From Pipra filicauda (taxonomy: Eukaryota; Chordata; Aves; Passeriformes; Pipridae): DNA of 64,000 nucleotides. Location of the stretch: the NCBI RefSeq assembly GCF_003945595.2, contig NW_024104362.1:992001-1056000 (forward strand), read 5' to 3'. Below are positions 11,376-23,205 of this stretch, piece by piece. How positions within the stretch are numbered: position 1 is the stretch's first letter; each line of letters begins with the position of its first letter. The notes beneath the pieces were generated by a model. It was not told the origin of the DNA. It was given only the letters and a program-made list of their open reading frames with translations, and did no database searches. A program made the translations under genes and the position numbers.

Positions 11376-14002
11376 CTGAAAAACAGAATGGGATCAGGTA
11401 TCAGTCCGAGTATGTTTTCATATACACACACTTCAAATAATTTTGAGAACTCTTCATGAAACTGAAGTTGAGTGAATAGATGACACTTAATAAATGCTAA
11501 AAACTACAACTAAAATTCTCCTATAGCTTTTCAGAAATACAGTAAACTAGAAAGTAACTTCTTCCACGACGATGATTGTCTTACCTGTGTATAACACCAC
11601 CACCATGACTTTCAAAGTGCTAAGTACAGTAGAAATGACAAATATGCATCCTCAACCCAAAGATAAGATACTCAATCCAAAGATAAAAACCACCAAAAGT
11701 TATTTTATTTCAAAATACATTAATTGTATACTACTTCCACAGAACATGAAGAACTAGTTTTCACAGTTAAAGAATGTTTACCCAAAATAGAATACACACT
11801 AATAAAATCTGTATATTACATTTTTAAACAAAACCTACAAATCTTCCACTTACATTTCAATAATGAATACATTAATTTGAAATTTTACCTACTTTTTCCA
11901 GTTGTTTATTATATGTTCATTTTTGTATCACCTATTACAAAATAGTTAAGTATACCAGATTTTTTTTTTAATAAAAGTAAAATATATAAAAAAAGTATTC
12001 AGGGTCACCTCTTAAATGTTTTTCCCTTTGATCTTCCAAAGTGTAACTGCAGTACACTTAGTCATGTAGACTGTTCCAAAAATAACCATCAGCCTGATAT
12101 GTGATACATCTGACAAATACAGTTAAAAAAAGCGCCACCAGCTAATTGCTAGGAGAGATCTGCTGTACAAATATAACTTGTACGCATGTGCCATAGGAAA
12201 AAAAATGAAGAAATTAGTGAATTATTACATGGCTTGCCTTAGCTTTAATGATTGTCAAAAACTATATTTAAATAAAAATGCATCTTAATTTGAGCAGCTT
12301 AGAATAAGAACAAAATAGCTGCAGTAAACAAAACTGTGCAGTATGGCTATGACACTTCTAAGAATAAAAACAGACACTGTGTGGTAGCATCATCACATTC
12401 TACTACAAAAAGTCATAACATTATTTGACATAGATCAAGTACAATATTTTATCAACTTAAAATTTGGATCCACATTTCAAAAATAGTTGACGTAACAGAG
12501 GGGATGAAAGAAAAGTATAATCCCACCTTTATGAAAAAAACCCATAAAGGCAGACAAGAAAAAGAATCATGAATGACAAAAACAGCAGAAAGAAAAATGC
12601 TGAACTGGAATACTGCTTCTCAGAGGATAACTGCTCTTCACATTGTGGAAAATAATGAAGCTAGGCCAGTTTACCTGGCCACTCATTATACTGCATGTAT
12701 ATTTCCAGTTAGTTCCTTTCAGGTAGAAGGCAAATTACTCTAATTTCACTTCTCTCTCCTTCCACTTTTTCCCCAAATTGAAAAAATTACAGAACTTTTG
12801 CTTTACCATGATGATGGAAGACTATTCAGTTTGCTGAAATCCATCTTCAGAAAAAACAGTAACAAGTTGGTAACAGATATATTTTTAAAAAAGGAGAGTT
12901 ATTTTATTGGATTTTAGGTCTTACAGAACTACAGAAAAAGACAGATGTTGCAGGGATGTCTCTTAGAAAAAAAAATAAATAATTATTTTATTTTATTACT
13001 GTTAAAAAAGCCTCTATCAACTACTTCTATTGCTGACCAAATGAATCTTGAAGACACAAAATTTCTTCTACAGCTGTATCTGGCATTTGTTTGAAAAGAG
13101 TGGACTTCAAGTAAGCGGCCACCATGCATGCATTTAGACCATTGTCATATCATAGGAAGAAAAAAAGAGTTGTATTACACCAGAAGTCATAAAATTAAAT
13201 TCTAATCCTAATATTCTTTCAGCAGTTTTGCAGGAATTCAAATAAAGATCCCTGTAACTGAAAGAATATGCTGTAATGATCAATAATTTTGGTAAACATA
13301 CCAAAATGTATTTTAAAGCTTAAGTAATTCAGTCCAGTGAGGATGGAACCGTAATCACTATCCTGAAAATCTTAAGAAATAATACAAACAGAAAGCCATT
13401 TTATTATCAATAAACTGGCAAAATGTCATATCACTGTAGTAATAAGTGTGCTATGCGCTGGAGCAAACATAAATAAATCTAAAGGTGTTAATTTCTAAGT
13501 ATCTCATTCCAATGGAGTGCCACAATATCCACCATACCATGGACTACTACTTGTGTTGAGGTAAGCTTTTTGCTTAAAGAAATAACTCCCTTAGCAAGCT
13601 GCTGAGCACAAAAAACTACCAATTACTCTGCTAATGTTAACATTATTAGAGCTAGGCTTTTCACTAATACACTCAATACAGTTCTATTTACTCAATCACA
13701 AAAATATTTTAATTAATAGACTTACAAGCTTTTAAAGCAAATTGTTCTTGAGATCTTAAGAGGACTTATTTCCAGGAAAAGAAAGTATTATATCCTTTGC
13801 ATCCCCTTTTCTCAATATTAAACACTTAAGCCTCTAAAATCTGAATAAAAATTAGATATCAATAAGCATCTAAAGCAGGAGTTGTCTGTATGATTATCAC
13901 AGGTCAGGACTTATTATCTGCTAGTAAATTCTTGTGCAACTCCTGTGTATTTGCAGGACTCTATCTGAATCATATTCATCCCAGCAGGTAATTAGAAAGT
14001 AC
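11376..14002 (-). other. USP15 intron 3
   Basis: This 2.6 kb intron is AT-rich. No repeat or gene was recognised. Confidence 0.85.
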
Positions 14003-14133
14003 CTTGCGTGCTATTGGCTCTTGACCTTCCATCAGTGTGTACCAGCTAACTAGCCGATTCCAGCCTTCAGTTGGCAAAAGGATGTAGTCCAGCTCATCAA
14101 TAAGATGCTCCTTGAGAGACTGAGAATCACCAT
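14003..14133 (-). CDS. USP15: USP15 exon 3 (end of DUSP domain)
   Basis: This 131-base exon encodes [20 protein letters not shown], then [18 protein letters not shown] and EPIARK, the second half of the DUSP domain. The acceptor is TTATAG and the donor is CGCAAG followed by GTACTTTC. It ends exactly on a codon boundary: exons 1-3 total 348 bases, or 116 codons. That phase agreement across three separately found exons is strong support for the gene model. Ser at the fourth residue, where I recall Ala in human, looks like a conservative substitution. Confidence 0.97.
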
Positions 14134-14789
14134 CTATAAGAGGAAGATATTTCTACCTGAATACTGCAAATCCGTACTGGAGTTTTTAATATAACATTTT
14201 TCATACAAACAGCAAACATGTTATTTTCTGAGTCACAGTCATGTTACCAGTATTATGGTGTTCAAAGCAAGTCTTCTGAAATGATTCAGAACTATCCAGT
14301 TCATGCTAGCACACCTAATAAAGGTAGTATTCCTACACTCAGGAACCCAAGTGGCAACCTTATATCCTCATGCAATTATAAGCACTCAATTTGTTACCAC
14401 ACATCATTCTAGCTTTCAGAGAAACCAATTAATTTCTCCCACCCACTTCACATGTTCACACATCGTCACAGATACTTCCAAAACTAAAAATGCTACAATG
14501 AGTAGTAACTGTGGAGCAAAGACAAAGTTTGAAGTCATTTACTCCATGCCAGACTAGGAAAGTAGCATGGTACAACCCTCCTACTTAAAGGATTCTACGT
14601 GCTCTGGAAACAGTCACTACAAAATTCTTCACAGTGACAGCAACATACAGCACTTGGAAGAAGCACAACTGGGGAATCTAGATAAGCAGCATGCTTTCAG
14701 CTTTAGTTCAATCCTTATTACAGTAATAAGCTACTTTTTAGGTATAAGAGGTGATTCCAGGTGTGAACCACTGTGAGCCTCAGACAATT

Positions 14790-17537
14790 AGGGGCAGCTG
14801 TCTTTCCATCTGGAAGTCCCAACTACAGGTACAGCAAACATCCCATTGTGACTGGGACCACAATATGAGGAAAAATCCACAAGCACATCTTCAGGTCCAC
14901 ATATTGGTTACAGGCTCTTCAGGAGGGATAAGGCAGGGCAGAAGAAGCAGGGGGTGGAATTGTATGTAATAGAAGGGTTAGAATGTATGGAGCTTACAGT
15001 TGGCAATGGCACAGTTGAGAGCCTCTGCGTAAGAATCAAGGGGCAAACAAATAATGTAAATGTCATTGTGGGAGTCTGCTATAGACCCCCTAGCCAGGAT
15101 GCTGACGCTGATGAATTATTCTTTGAGGAACTAAGGGACACTTCCAAGTCAACTGCACTTGTCCTTATGGAGGACTTCAACTTGACAGAAATTTACTGGC
15201 AGCATCACACAGTTGATACAACCCAGCAAGAGGATTCCTTAAAAATCTGTATGACAACTTTATGGAACAGGCCCTAAGGGAGTCAACTTGGAAGGATGTC
15301 CTCCTTGATCAGCTGCTTGTCAACAGAGGGGATCTCATGAGGGAATTGGAGACTGGTGGTCCTCTTGGCCACAGCGACCACAAAGGGATCAAGTTTGAAA
15401 TCTCTGTTGACAGGAGGAAAAGTGCCAGCAAAACCTCAATGCTGGACATGAGGAGAGCAGGCTTCAGGCTGCTCAGGGAGTTAGTGAGTAAGGTCCCCTG
15501 GGAAAATGTTTCTGCAGGTGCTGGGGTCCATCAGTGCTGGTCACTTTTTCAACATCACCTCCTAAGGGCCCAGGAGCAGGCAATTCCCAAATGTTGGAAG
15601 TGAAGCAGGTGAGGCAGAAGGCCGGCTTGGCTGAACAGGAATCTTCTCTTGGAGATAAGGCAAAAAAGGAAGGTGTATGCCCAGTGGAAGCAAGGTCATG
15701 ACATGGGAAGAACTCAGAGATGCTGCTTGCCACTGCAGGGAGAATATTTGTGTGGCCAAAGCTCAACTGGAGTTGAAGCTGGCCAGAAACTTGGGGGAAG
15801 AAGAGTTTTTTCAAATACATTAATGGCAATAGGCAGTATAGACATATCATTGTCCCATCACAGGATGAGGATGGTCATCTCACAAACAGGGACAGAGACA
15901 AGGCAGAGGTGTTTAACGCTTTCTTTGCCTCTGTCTTCAACGCAGATAATGGACCAAGGAGGTCTCAGTGCCCTGAGCTGGAGGACCATGACTGCAAGAA
16001 TGATCAACTCCCAGTCAACCCTGAAATGGTGTAGGATCTGCTGCTCCAGCTGGATCCCTACAAATCTATGGGGCCTGATGGGATTCATCCAAGAATCGTA
16101 AAAGAGCTGGCTGATGCCATCGCAAAATCTAATGATTTCTGAGCCGTCTTGGGAATCCAGAGAGGTCCCAGCTGACTCGAAGCTTGCAAAACTTGTCCTG
16201 ATTTTCAAGAAGGGCACGGAGTACCCCAGAAACTACAGTCAGTCTACTTCAGTGCCTGGTGGAGATTACTCTGGGAGGTGTGTTGAAAAACACCTGAGAG
16301 ACAATGCTGTCACTGGTCACACAGCCAGCACAGCTTCATGAGAGGAAAATCCTGCTTATCCAGCCTGATTTCCTTCCATGACACAGTAACCTACCTTGTT
16401 GATCAAGGAAAGCCAGTTGATGTGGTCTTTTTGGACTTCAGTAAAGCTTTCAATACTGTCTCTCACAAGATCCTTCTAGACAAAATGTCCAGCACAGAGC
16501 TGGATAAACATATGTGGTGGGTGAGCAATTGGCTCATGGGTTGGGCACAGACGGCAATGGTGAATGGTGTAATATCAGACTGGTGACCTGTGGGGTTCCA
16601 CAGGACTCTATCTTCAGCTCTGTGCTCTTCAACATCTTCATAAATGACTTGGACAAAGGATTGGAAGGGATACTAAGCAAGTTTGCAGATGACATAAAAC
16701 TGGGAGGAGCTGTTGACTCCCTTGAGGGCAGGGAGGCTCTGCAGAAAGACAAATTAGAGGACTGGGCAATCACCAACCATTTGAAGTTCAACAAGGGGAA
16801 GTGCCGGATTCTGCACTTGGGATGGGGCAACCCTGGATGTATGTACAGGCTGGGGAATGAGATGCTGGAGAGCAGTGCCATGGAAAGGGACCTGTGAATC
16901 CTGGTCAATGGCAAGTTGAATATGAGTCAGCAGTACCCTGGCAGCCAGGAGGGCCAACAGTGTGCTGGGGGGCATCAGGCAAAGCATCTCCAGCCGGTTG
17001 AAGGGCATGATTGTCCCACTCTGCTCTGCTCTGGTGTGGCCTCACCTTGAATATTGTGTGCAGTTTTGGGCACCACAATATAAGAAAGACTTTAAGCTGT
17101 TAGAGAGCCTCCAAAGTAGGGCAATGAAGATGGGGAAGCCTTATGAGGAGAGGCTGAGGTCACTTGGTCTGTTCAGCCTAGAGGAAATTGAAGGGAGATG
17201 TCACTGCAGTCTACAACTTCCTTGTGAGGGGAAGAGGAGGGGCAGGCACTGATCTCTTCTCTGTGGTGACCAGTGACAGGTCCTGAGGGAATGGCCTGAA
17301 GTTGCATCAGGGGAGGTTTAGGTTGGATATCAGAAAGAGGTCCTTCACCCAGTGGGTTGCTGGGCACTGGAACAGGCTCCCCGGGAAAGTGGTCACAGCA
17401 CCAAGCCTGAAAGAGTTCAGGAAGTGTTTGGACCATACACTTGGGCACATGGTGCGACTCTTGGGGATGGTCCTGCGCAGGGCCAAAGGGGGACTCAATG
17501 TCCCTTCCAGCTCGGCATGTTCTGTGATTCTGTGATA
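14790..17537 (+). mobile_element. CR1 LINE, about 2.7 kb, endonuclease to 3' end, inactive
   Basis: The largest mobile element in the window. In order it shows endonuclease pieces (LECMELTVGNG; VGVCYRPPSQD; a GDFN-type motif changed to EDFN; GHSDHKGIKFEI), the linker (RRKSASKTSMLDMRRAG; VSKVPWENVSAG), then reverse transcriptase (CLSSLISFHDTVTYLVDQG; VVFLDFSKAFNTVSHKILL; CGVPQDSIFSS, usually GVPQGS; KFADDIKLGG with the catalytic FADD kept) and the conserved tail [21 protein letters not shown]. It ends with the ATTCTGTG-type 3' repeat at about 17,519-17,537. The frame shifts repeatedly and contains stops, so no full-length protein is possible. The 5' edge is approximate; ORF1 and the promoter are absent. 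It lies antisense in USP15 intron 2. Confidence 0.95.
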
Positions 17538-19525
17538 TCTCTTCTCAAGATTCAGACCGTATTTCTGCACTGATCTGATGCAGTGAGAAGGTTAATTTGG
17601 ATTCTCTTCTGTCCTTCTAGAAACATCAGCATTTATTCTAGTATAATGTTATTCAGAACCATCAAACAGGTACCCTGATTCTGACAATTCAGTCCCTCAT
17701 ATACAACGTTTTCTATGATGAAAAATCAGCTACTCTAAATGAGTACTTCCTTGTGCCTGCTTTGATTAAAACTCTCTTCTTTTGAAGATGGCACATGTGC
17801 ATTCCATTACATTCAACATTTTTTGCACATATTGAGATTAACTGAAATCTCTGTCTGTTACTATTCATGGCTCTCACTTCACCCAAATGTTCTGGAAACA
17901 AGGGAGAAGCATTTAAGTAATATAAGCACAACACACTGCTTCACTTCCCTGGAATCAGTCTCTCTTGTATTTAATTATTGTTTTCCTTATCTCTGCATTA
18001 CATGGTAGAATATATGAAAAAGCATGCCCAATTTAGATTATTTTATTCTTTATATCAGATGCACATTTTCAGACTTAACACTTAAAGAGAGTGGTGTGGG
18101 AGCAACTAGTGCTAAGACAAGATTAAATGCAAGCATTTTCAGGTTCAATTTATGCTACATAGAAAACCTAGTAGAGAGGATTGCTGCTTTGCGGTGGGTG
18201 AAGGAGACAGCTAGTATTTGCTCAGCATTAATGCCCCTAATTTTAAAACTACCTTCACACAAGAACAGTAGATGTCAGACAGCAACTGGATGTATGGCAT
18301 CACTGCCAATGCAGAGCAATAGTTTAGAACCATGAATGAGCAAAAAGTGAAGTTCATAAACCCCAAAGCTCTTTATTTTAAAAGGGGCATTGGCAGTGTC
18401 AAAACAATAGAATATAGGTTTTCAGGAACTCTGAGGAAAATGGCTAGCATGACTTCAGATTTGGACAGCTAATCCTAAAGTAGGCTTCATAACCACAGTA
18501 ACTTTAAATATAATCTGAACATGTATGTAGATTAAGTTATAAATAATACAGATCAACTAACACACAATGCTTGACACAACTAGAAATCACCTTTTTTTTA
18601 AAGGGGAGACACAGAAGAGAGAACAAACTGATCCTGCCTCAATGAGGATAAAAAGATGTTACTACATCTGATTTCAACTGAGAAGTATCACCTGAACTTC
18701 TCAGTCTCGCTGCAAGATTTACCACAAGAACATACAAAAACATACAAGATCTATATCCTCACATTTCAAAAAACAAAACACATCACTCACCTGGAGCAAA
18801 AAGACCTTTAAGTCTGTGGATGGAAGAAAACATATAGATGCCTATGACAATACAGCACCTTCTACAAAGGCACTGATACCAGTCACTGTCAGACACGCAC
18901 GCTCACTCACATTGACAACTAGTACAACATGGTATGACAAGTTCTATGAAAGAGGCAATCAGCTTTAACATTTAACTTGTAAAATAATGAGATATTAATT
19001 ATAGAAGTTTTGAATTAAGAAAGTCAAGGGTTCATCACAAATCCCATGAAGCTGCATAAATTTATATTACTATTGCCAACAAAATATGCAGTACTATTTA
19101 CAGTATTTGTAACTGCAAAGAAGAAAACCAATTATCTGCTAGATTTTGTATCCACTAGATTTTGCAGATTAAATATTAACAGCTCTAATGGTATTTCCAT
19201 ACTGGACACTAAATACAAAATTTGACATGAAGATTAAAATATGTGGGAAAGTATTCTGAGACCTGTGTCTACAAATCTGGCTACAGTTCAGCAAAAGTCA
19301 GTCAGACCTAAGAATTATAGTAGTGACACTGTTTAACCATACTTAGAAGACCATAAAAAATTAGAATGACTGTCTATCATTTCACACCACTTAGTCACTG
19401 AAGGGTATAATACCACTTCTTCAATTGTTCCAGAATAAAAGTAAGGGTTTGGGACTTATTTACAAAAAGAAATTTTAGAGTTCAACTTACAAATCTTTTA
19501 AATCAACCAACTTGGCTAAGCTACC

Positions 19526-19549
19526 AAAAAAAAAAAAAAAAAAAAAAAA
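19526..19549. repeat. Poly(A) run, 24 bases
   Basis: An uninterrupted A homopolymer in USP15 intron 2. On the USP15-coding strand it is a T run about 360 bases downstream of exon 2, and it is likely to vary in length between individuals. Confidence 0.95.
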
Positions 19550-19884
19550 GAAATCTTAGTGAAACCAAGCTAGCTATTTGTCAACTTGACTAAATTTCAG
19601 CTCCCAGGATAACCCAAAATCTCATTATAAACCAGGAATTTGTACATTATTAAATATTCTGTTACCATTGCAAAGAAGTTCCAATAATTTTATCTATAAA
19701 ATTCTGATTTATTGGGAAAATCTATTCCAGTTCCCATGTTGTAGTCTGAAGACAAAGAAACAAAAATTTTTACCTTCATGTTTGCTAAGATTCATTTACA
19801 CTATTGACTTCAGAAGATGAACAACTGGTAAAAAATTTGCACTTTATGTTAGTAGGGGCTTAATACAGAATCAGAAGCAATTAC

Positions 19885-20012
19885 CTTTGAGAAGTCCAGA
19901 ATTATCAATAGGACCAGGGTACACGTTCTGATCTCCCATCTGGTATTTGTCCCAGCTGTCAAAACCAACATATTTTTTCCACTGTTTGAACCAGCGACTA
20001 TCCACTAGATAC
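19885..20012 (-). CDS. USP15: USP15 exon 2 (DUSP domain)
   Basis: This 128-base exon completes the split Trp codon of exon 1 and encodes [17 protein letters not shown], then [20 protein letters not shown] and GLLK. These are hallmark residues of the DUSP (domain in USPs) fold, which in USP15 and USP4 packs against the following ubiquitin-like domain. The acceptor is TATTTAAG before G-TAT and the donor is AAAG followed by GTAATTG. The exon leaves one base of an Asp codon, which is completed at the start of exon 3. Identity to mammalian USP15 appears essentially complete over this exon, judged from memory and not from an alignment. Confidence 0.97.
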
Positions 20013-22799
20013 CTTAAATAGGAGAAGACATACATGTTAATTATTGGTATGCTACTACTTCCTAGATCACTGATTAATTAATGATATGCACTGGTATTCA
20101 TCAGCCTTCAAAACAGCAAATGTTTTTCTCTCTGTTCTGCTAACCATTATTAGCACCTCCCACCAACGTGGACTTTAACTGCGGGCAATTAAAGATTCCA
20201 TTAATCACAGTGCACAAGTACATTTTGCAAGACTGCCAATACAACATATCAGATGGTGAAAAATGGCAAGTTGAACAAACATTTCCTTTTTTTAGTATGA
20301 ACAATTATCACCTTTATTTTCTCTTCTCGATTTACAAATTCAGGAGACACAAGGTAATTAGGCAGCTCTTTAAAAAAGTGCAAGATAACTTTTAGTAAAA
20401 TACTGCTTCCTGCTGGAGTTTTATTTATAACATTCATATGCAAGTTAAAAACTTTGGAACTTGATGTCCTATCGAGAACCAGAGAGTGTGTCTTCTTCCT
20501 TTGAGTCAACATCAACAAATCCTACTTTTGAGTCAGGACTAGATATTCCTCCTACAAATAATTATCAACATCACACTTCCATATAAAGAGATTTTATCTC
20601 TAAACTCAGCTCCACAGTATTGCTAAATAGATTAAACTGTTGCCAGTCTGGCTTTTGCAAAGCCCAGCGATGCCTACATTTTATATCTTTTTGTCCAGAA
20701 TTTCTTTAACATCAAGATATCAAATTTGTTCAGTGATGCTCAGAATTTTTTTTTAAGATATCATCTTCATTATTTCTCATTCCTAAAAGTATTAATCTCC
20801 TTCTGCTTGGTCTGTCCCAAACCTTTTGCTACTACCTTAGGATGAAATGCTAGGTCAAACTGAAGATCATAGGCAATCTTTGCTATTTTCTTCATTATTT
20901 CACTACTGAACTTGTATTTGTAGCCCACCAATAATATGCTACTGAACTTCTAAGAGATTGCAAAACTTCCTGATGATTCAAATACTAGTCTCCTAATACA
21001 TACAGCTTTATTAGGCAATCATTCTGTAGGTTTTACTGATGAACACTATGGAAAAAATCAGAAGAAAAACATTAGCCCCATCTGCTGTGGCCATCCAGTT
21101 CTGTTCCATAAGAGCCGTAACTGTGTGTGTGTCACTCTCAGGCACCCATTTGACCATCAAACCTGCCAGCCTCGTCCCCTGTTCCGTCCCATGGCCTGTG
21201 TTTCCTTGATCTAAATTTGAATGAACTATGAATCTTAAAGAAGGTAAGGTGTAATTTTACATAGAAGAGAAATTATCATACAGGGAAACTGCCTATTCTG
21301 TTAATTAATGCTTAAGAAATTACTGCTCTTGTAGAATTATTTTACTTTTCAAATGCTTTGTGTTACACGTCTTATCACCAGTGATATAGTGATCAATACA
21401 GGTTTTTGATAATTGGATTTAGCAGTGCAAGGAAGCAATTACACCATGCTCAGCTTAGGGGGATCAATCTAGTAGAGCACCTATGTAGCTAAAATTCAGA
21501 CTTCTTAGTGTTAATGGAAAAAGTAATAATCAGAAATTCACAGACTATAGCTTTTGATTCTACAAACACATTCAATATAGCCTTCTCACCGAGATCAACA
21601 AGACTCCTCATCTGCACTAAGGAAGGAAAACCATAGGAAGGTCTTAATTTGTCTTTTCATCAATGTCATAATATCCATGATACAATCAACCACCTGAAAA
21701 CTAAACATTACCTATGAAGGACATTCAGTAATTTCAGAGGAAAACACACAGCTCAAGTAATCAGAGCTACATTTGCTAAACCTTCATTTCTTAAATAATA
21801 TTTGATTACTTTTTAAGGGAAAATTATTAAATACTTGGGGCATGCACTTGAGACCAGATACGCTGCACTGAATATATGTTGTCCCAGATACAAAAATAGC
21901 ATACCATGTATTAGTAAAACAAAAATATAAAATATGTACATTAAACTTGGTACAGTGTTTGGTTTTATTTTTGTTACTATTACCTAATGCAGGAAAGAGT
22001 TCCAAACAAGTCCAATGCTACAGCAGATTTTTGAACTGTGAACCTGACTCAGAAGGTGTACCCCAGGACACCTTAGCAAAGTTAAAAAATACGGCCTATC
22101 CAATTTTTAAAACTATGATTAAGAAATGTTTGTTACTCAGCTCTGATGGAATCAAAATTTCACTTAACCAGGAAACACAAATTTTGCTCTCTCAGATGTC
22201 ATCAGTCAAGCTAGTGAGCAGCATAACCAAATCATATTCAAGGGTAAAACACACCAGGAGGATTTGTAATAAAGATTGAAGACAAGAACAGTCTTGAATG
22301 TCTAGATATTCTGTTTTGAGAGGCAAACCCTAAAAACTAAGACAACTTCATAGCAAGGTGAACTGATCAATTCTAAAACAGCAGATGCTTGACATTTATA
22401 AACATTTTAAATAAACCAGTAACCTCAACTGGCTTGATGAAAATAGTACAAACAAGTCACTTACAGCCAACAAGTTGATAATATAAAATACTGATGTAGT
22501 CCCAAACCCATACACTTGAGTATGGAATTTTCGAGTTTAATTAGCTTTGGGTGTTTTCTTTTAGTTGTATTATGTATCCTTAAACCAATCTAAATTTTCT
22601 TTGAGCATGTTTGTGAACATGTTCTCAGTTCAAGTTTGGCCTACTTCAGTACTCAGGGTTTACTTCTGAGTGGAGCTTCAGATTGTTTCATAAGATATAT
22701 CTGCTCTCATTTGTAAAATGTTTCTTGCCTGTCTGAAGTAGATTATCATATAAAAGGAAAAATGTATACTTTCGAGTCCCCTGAAATGCCAGATAATGG

Positions 22800-23045
22800 A
22801 ATAAAACATGAGGAAGTGGAATAAAGTTGCAACAGGGAAAGTTCAGACTGGACATCAGGAAAAGGTTCTTGTCTGAGAGGGTGCTTGGTCACTGCAACAG
22901 GCTCCCAGGGAAGTGGCCACAAACCCAAGCCTGTCAGTTCAAGGAGCATCTGGACGACACTCTTAGCCATATGGTTTAGCTTTAGGTAGTCCTGCAAGGA
23001 GCAGGAAGTTGGACTCAATGATTCTTATGGGTCCCTTTCATTATT
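22800..23045 (+). mobile_element. CR1 LINE 3' fragment
   Basis: The text GTTGCAACAGGGAAAGTTC, GACTGGACATCAGGAAAAGG, CAACAGGCTCCCAGGGAAG and GTTGGACTCAATGATTCTTA matches the CR1 C-terminal coding region and 3'UTR. It ends near GGTCCCTTTCATTATTTGG without a clear terminal octamer, possibly interrupted by the next repeat. The 5' edge is approximate. It is antisense to USP15. Confidence 0.88.
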
Positions 23046-23205
23046 TGGCCTTGGCCAGTGGTCAGTCCATCTGGAGCTGGCTGGCACTGGCTCTATCAGA
23101 CAGAGGGAAAGCTTTTGGCAGCTTCTCACCAAAGCCACGTCCATAGCACCCCCACTACCAAAACACTGCCAGGCAAGCCCAGTAAAACAGGGTCACTCAA
23201 ATAAA
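23046..23205 (+). repeat. Probable interspersed repeat, LTR-like, unclassified
   Basis: Directly after the CR1 3' end is a GC-richer stretch with GGCCAGTGGTCAGTCCATCT, TGGCTCTATCAGACAGAGGG, AAGCTTTTGGCAGCTTCTCA and CACTACCAAAACACTGCCA. The wording resembles avian endogenous-retrovirus LTR sequence I have seen, but I cannot name the family. Strand and borders are uncertain. Confidence 0.35.

Larger units (their letters stand above)
14134..19884 (-). other. USP15 intron 2
   Basis: This intron of about 5.75 kb contains the large antisense CR1 copy at 14.79-17.54 kb and a 24-base A run at 19,526-19,549. The rest is AT-rich without recognisable features. Confidence 0.85.

Noticed and set aside
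15473..17570. Several minus-strand frames of 65-126 codons
   Set aside because: They are the antisense shadow of the large CR1 element.
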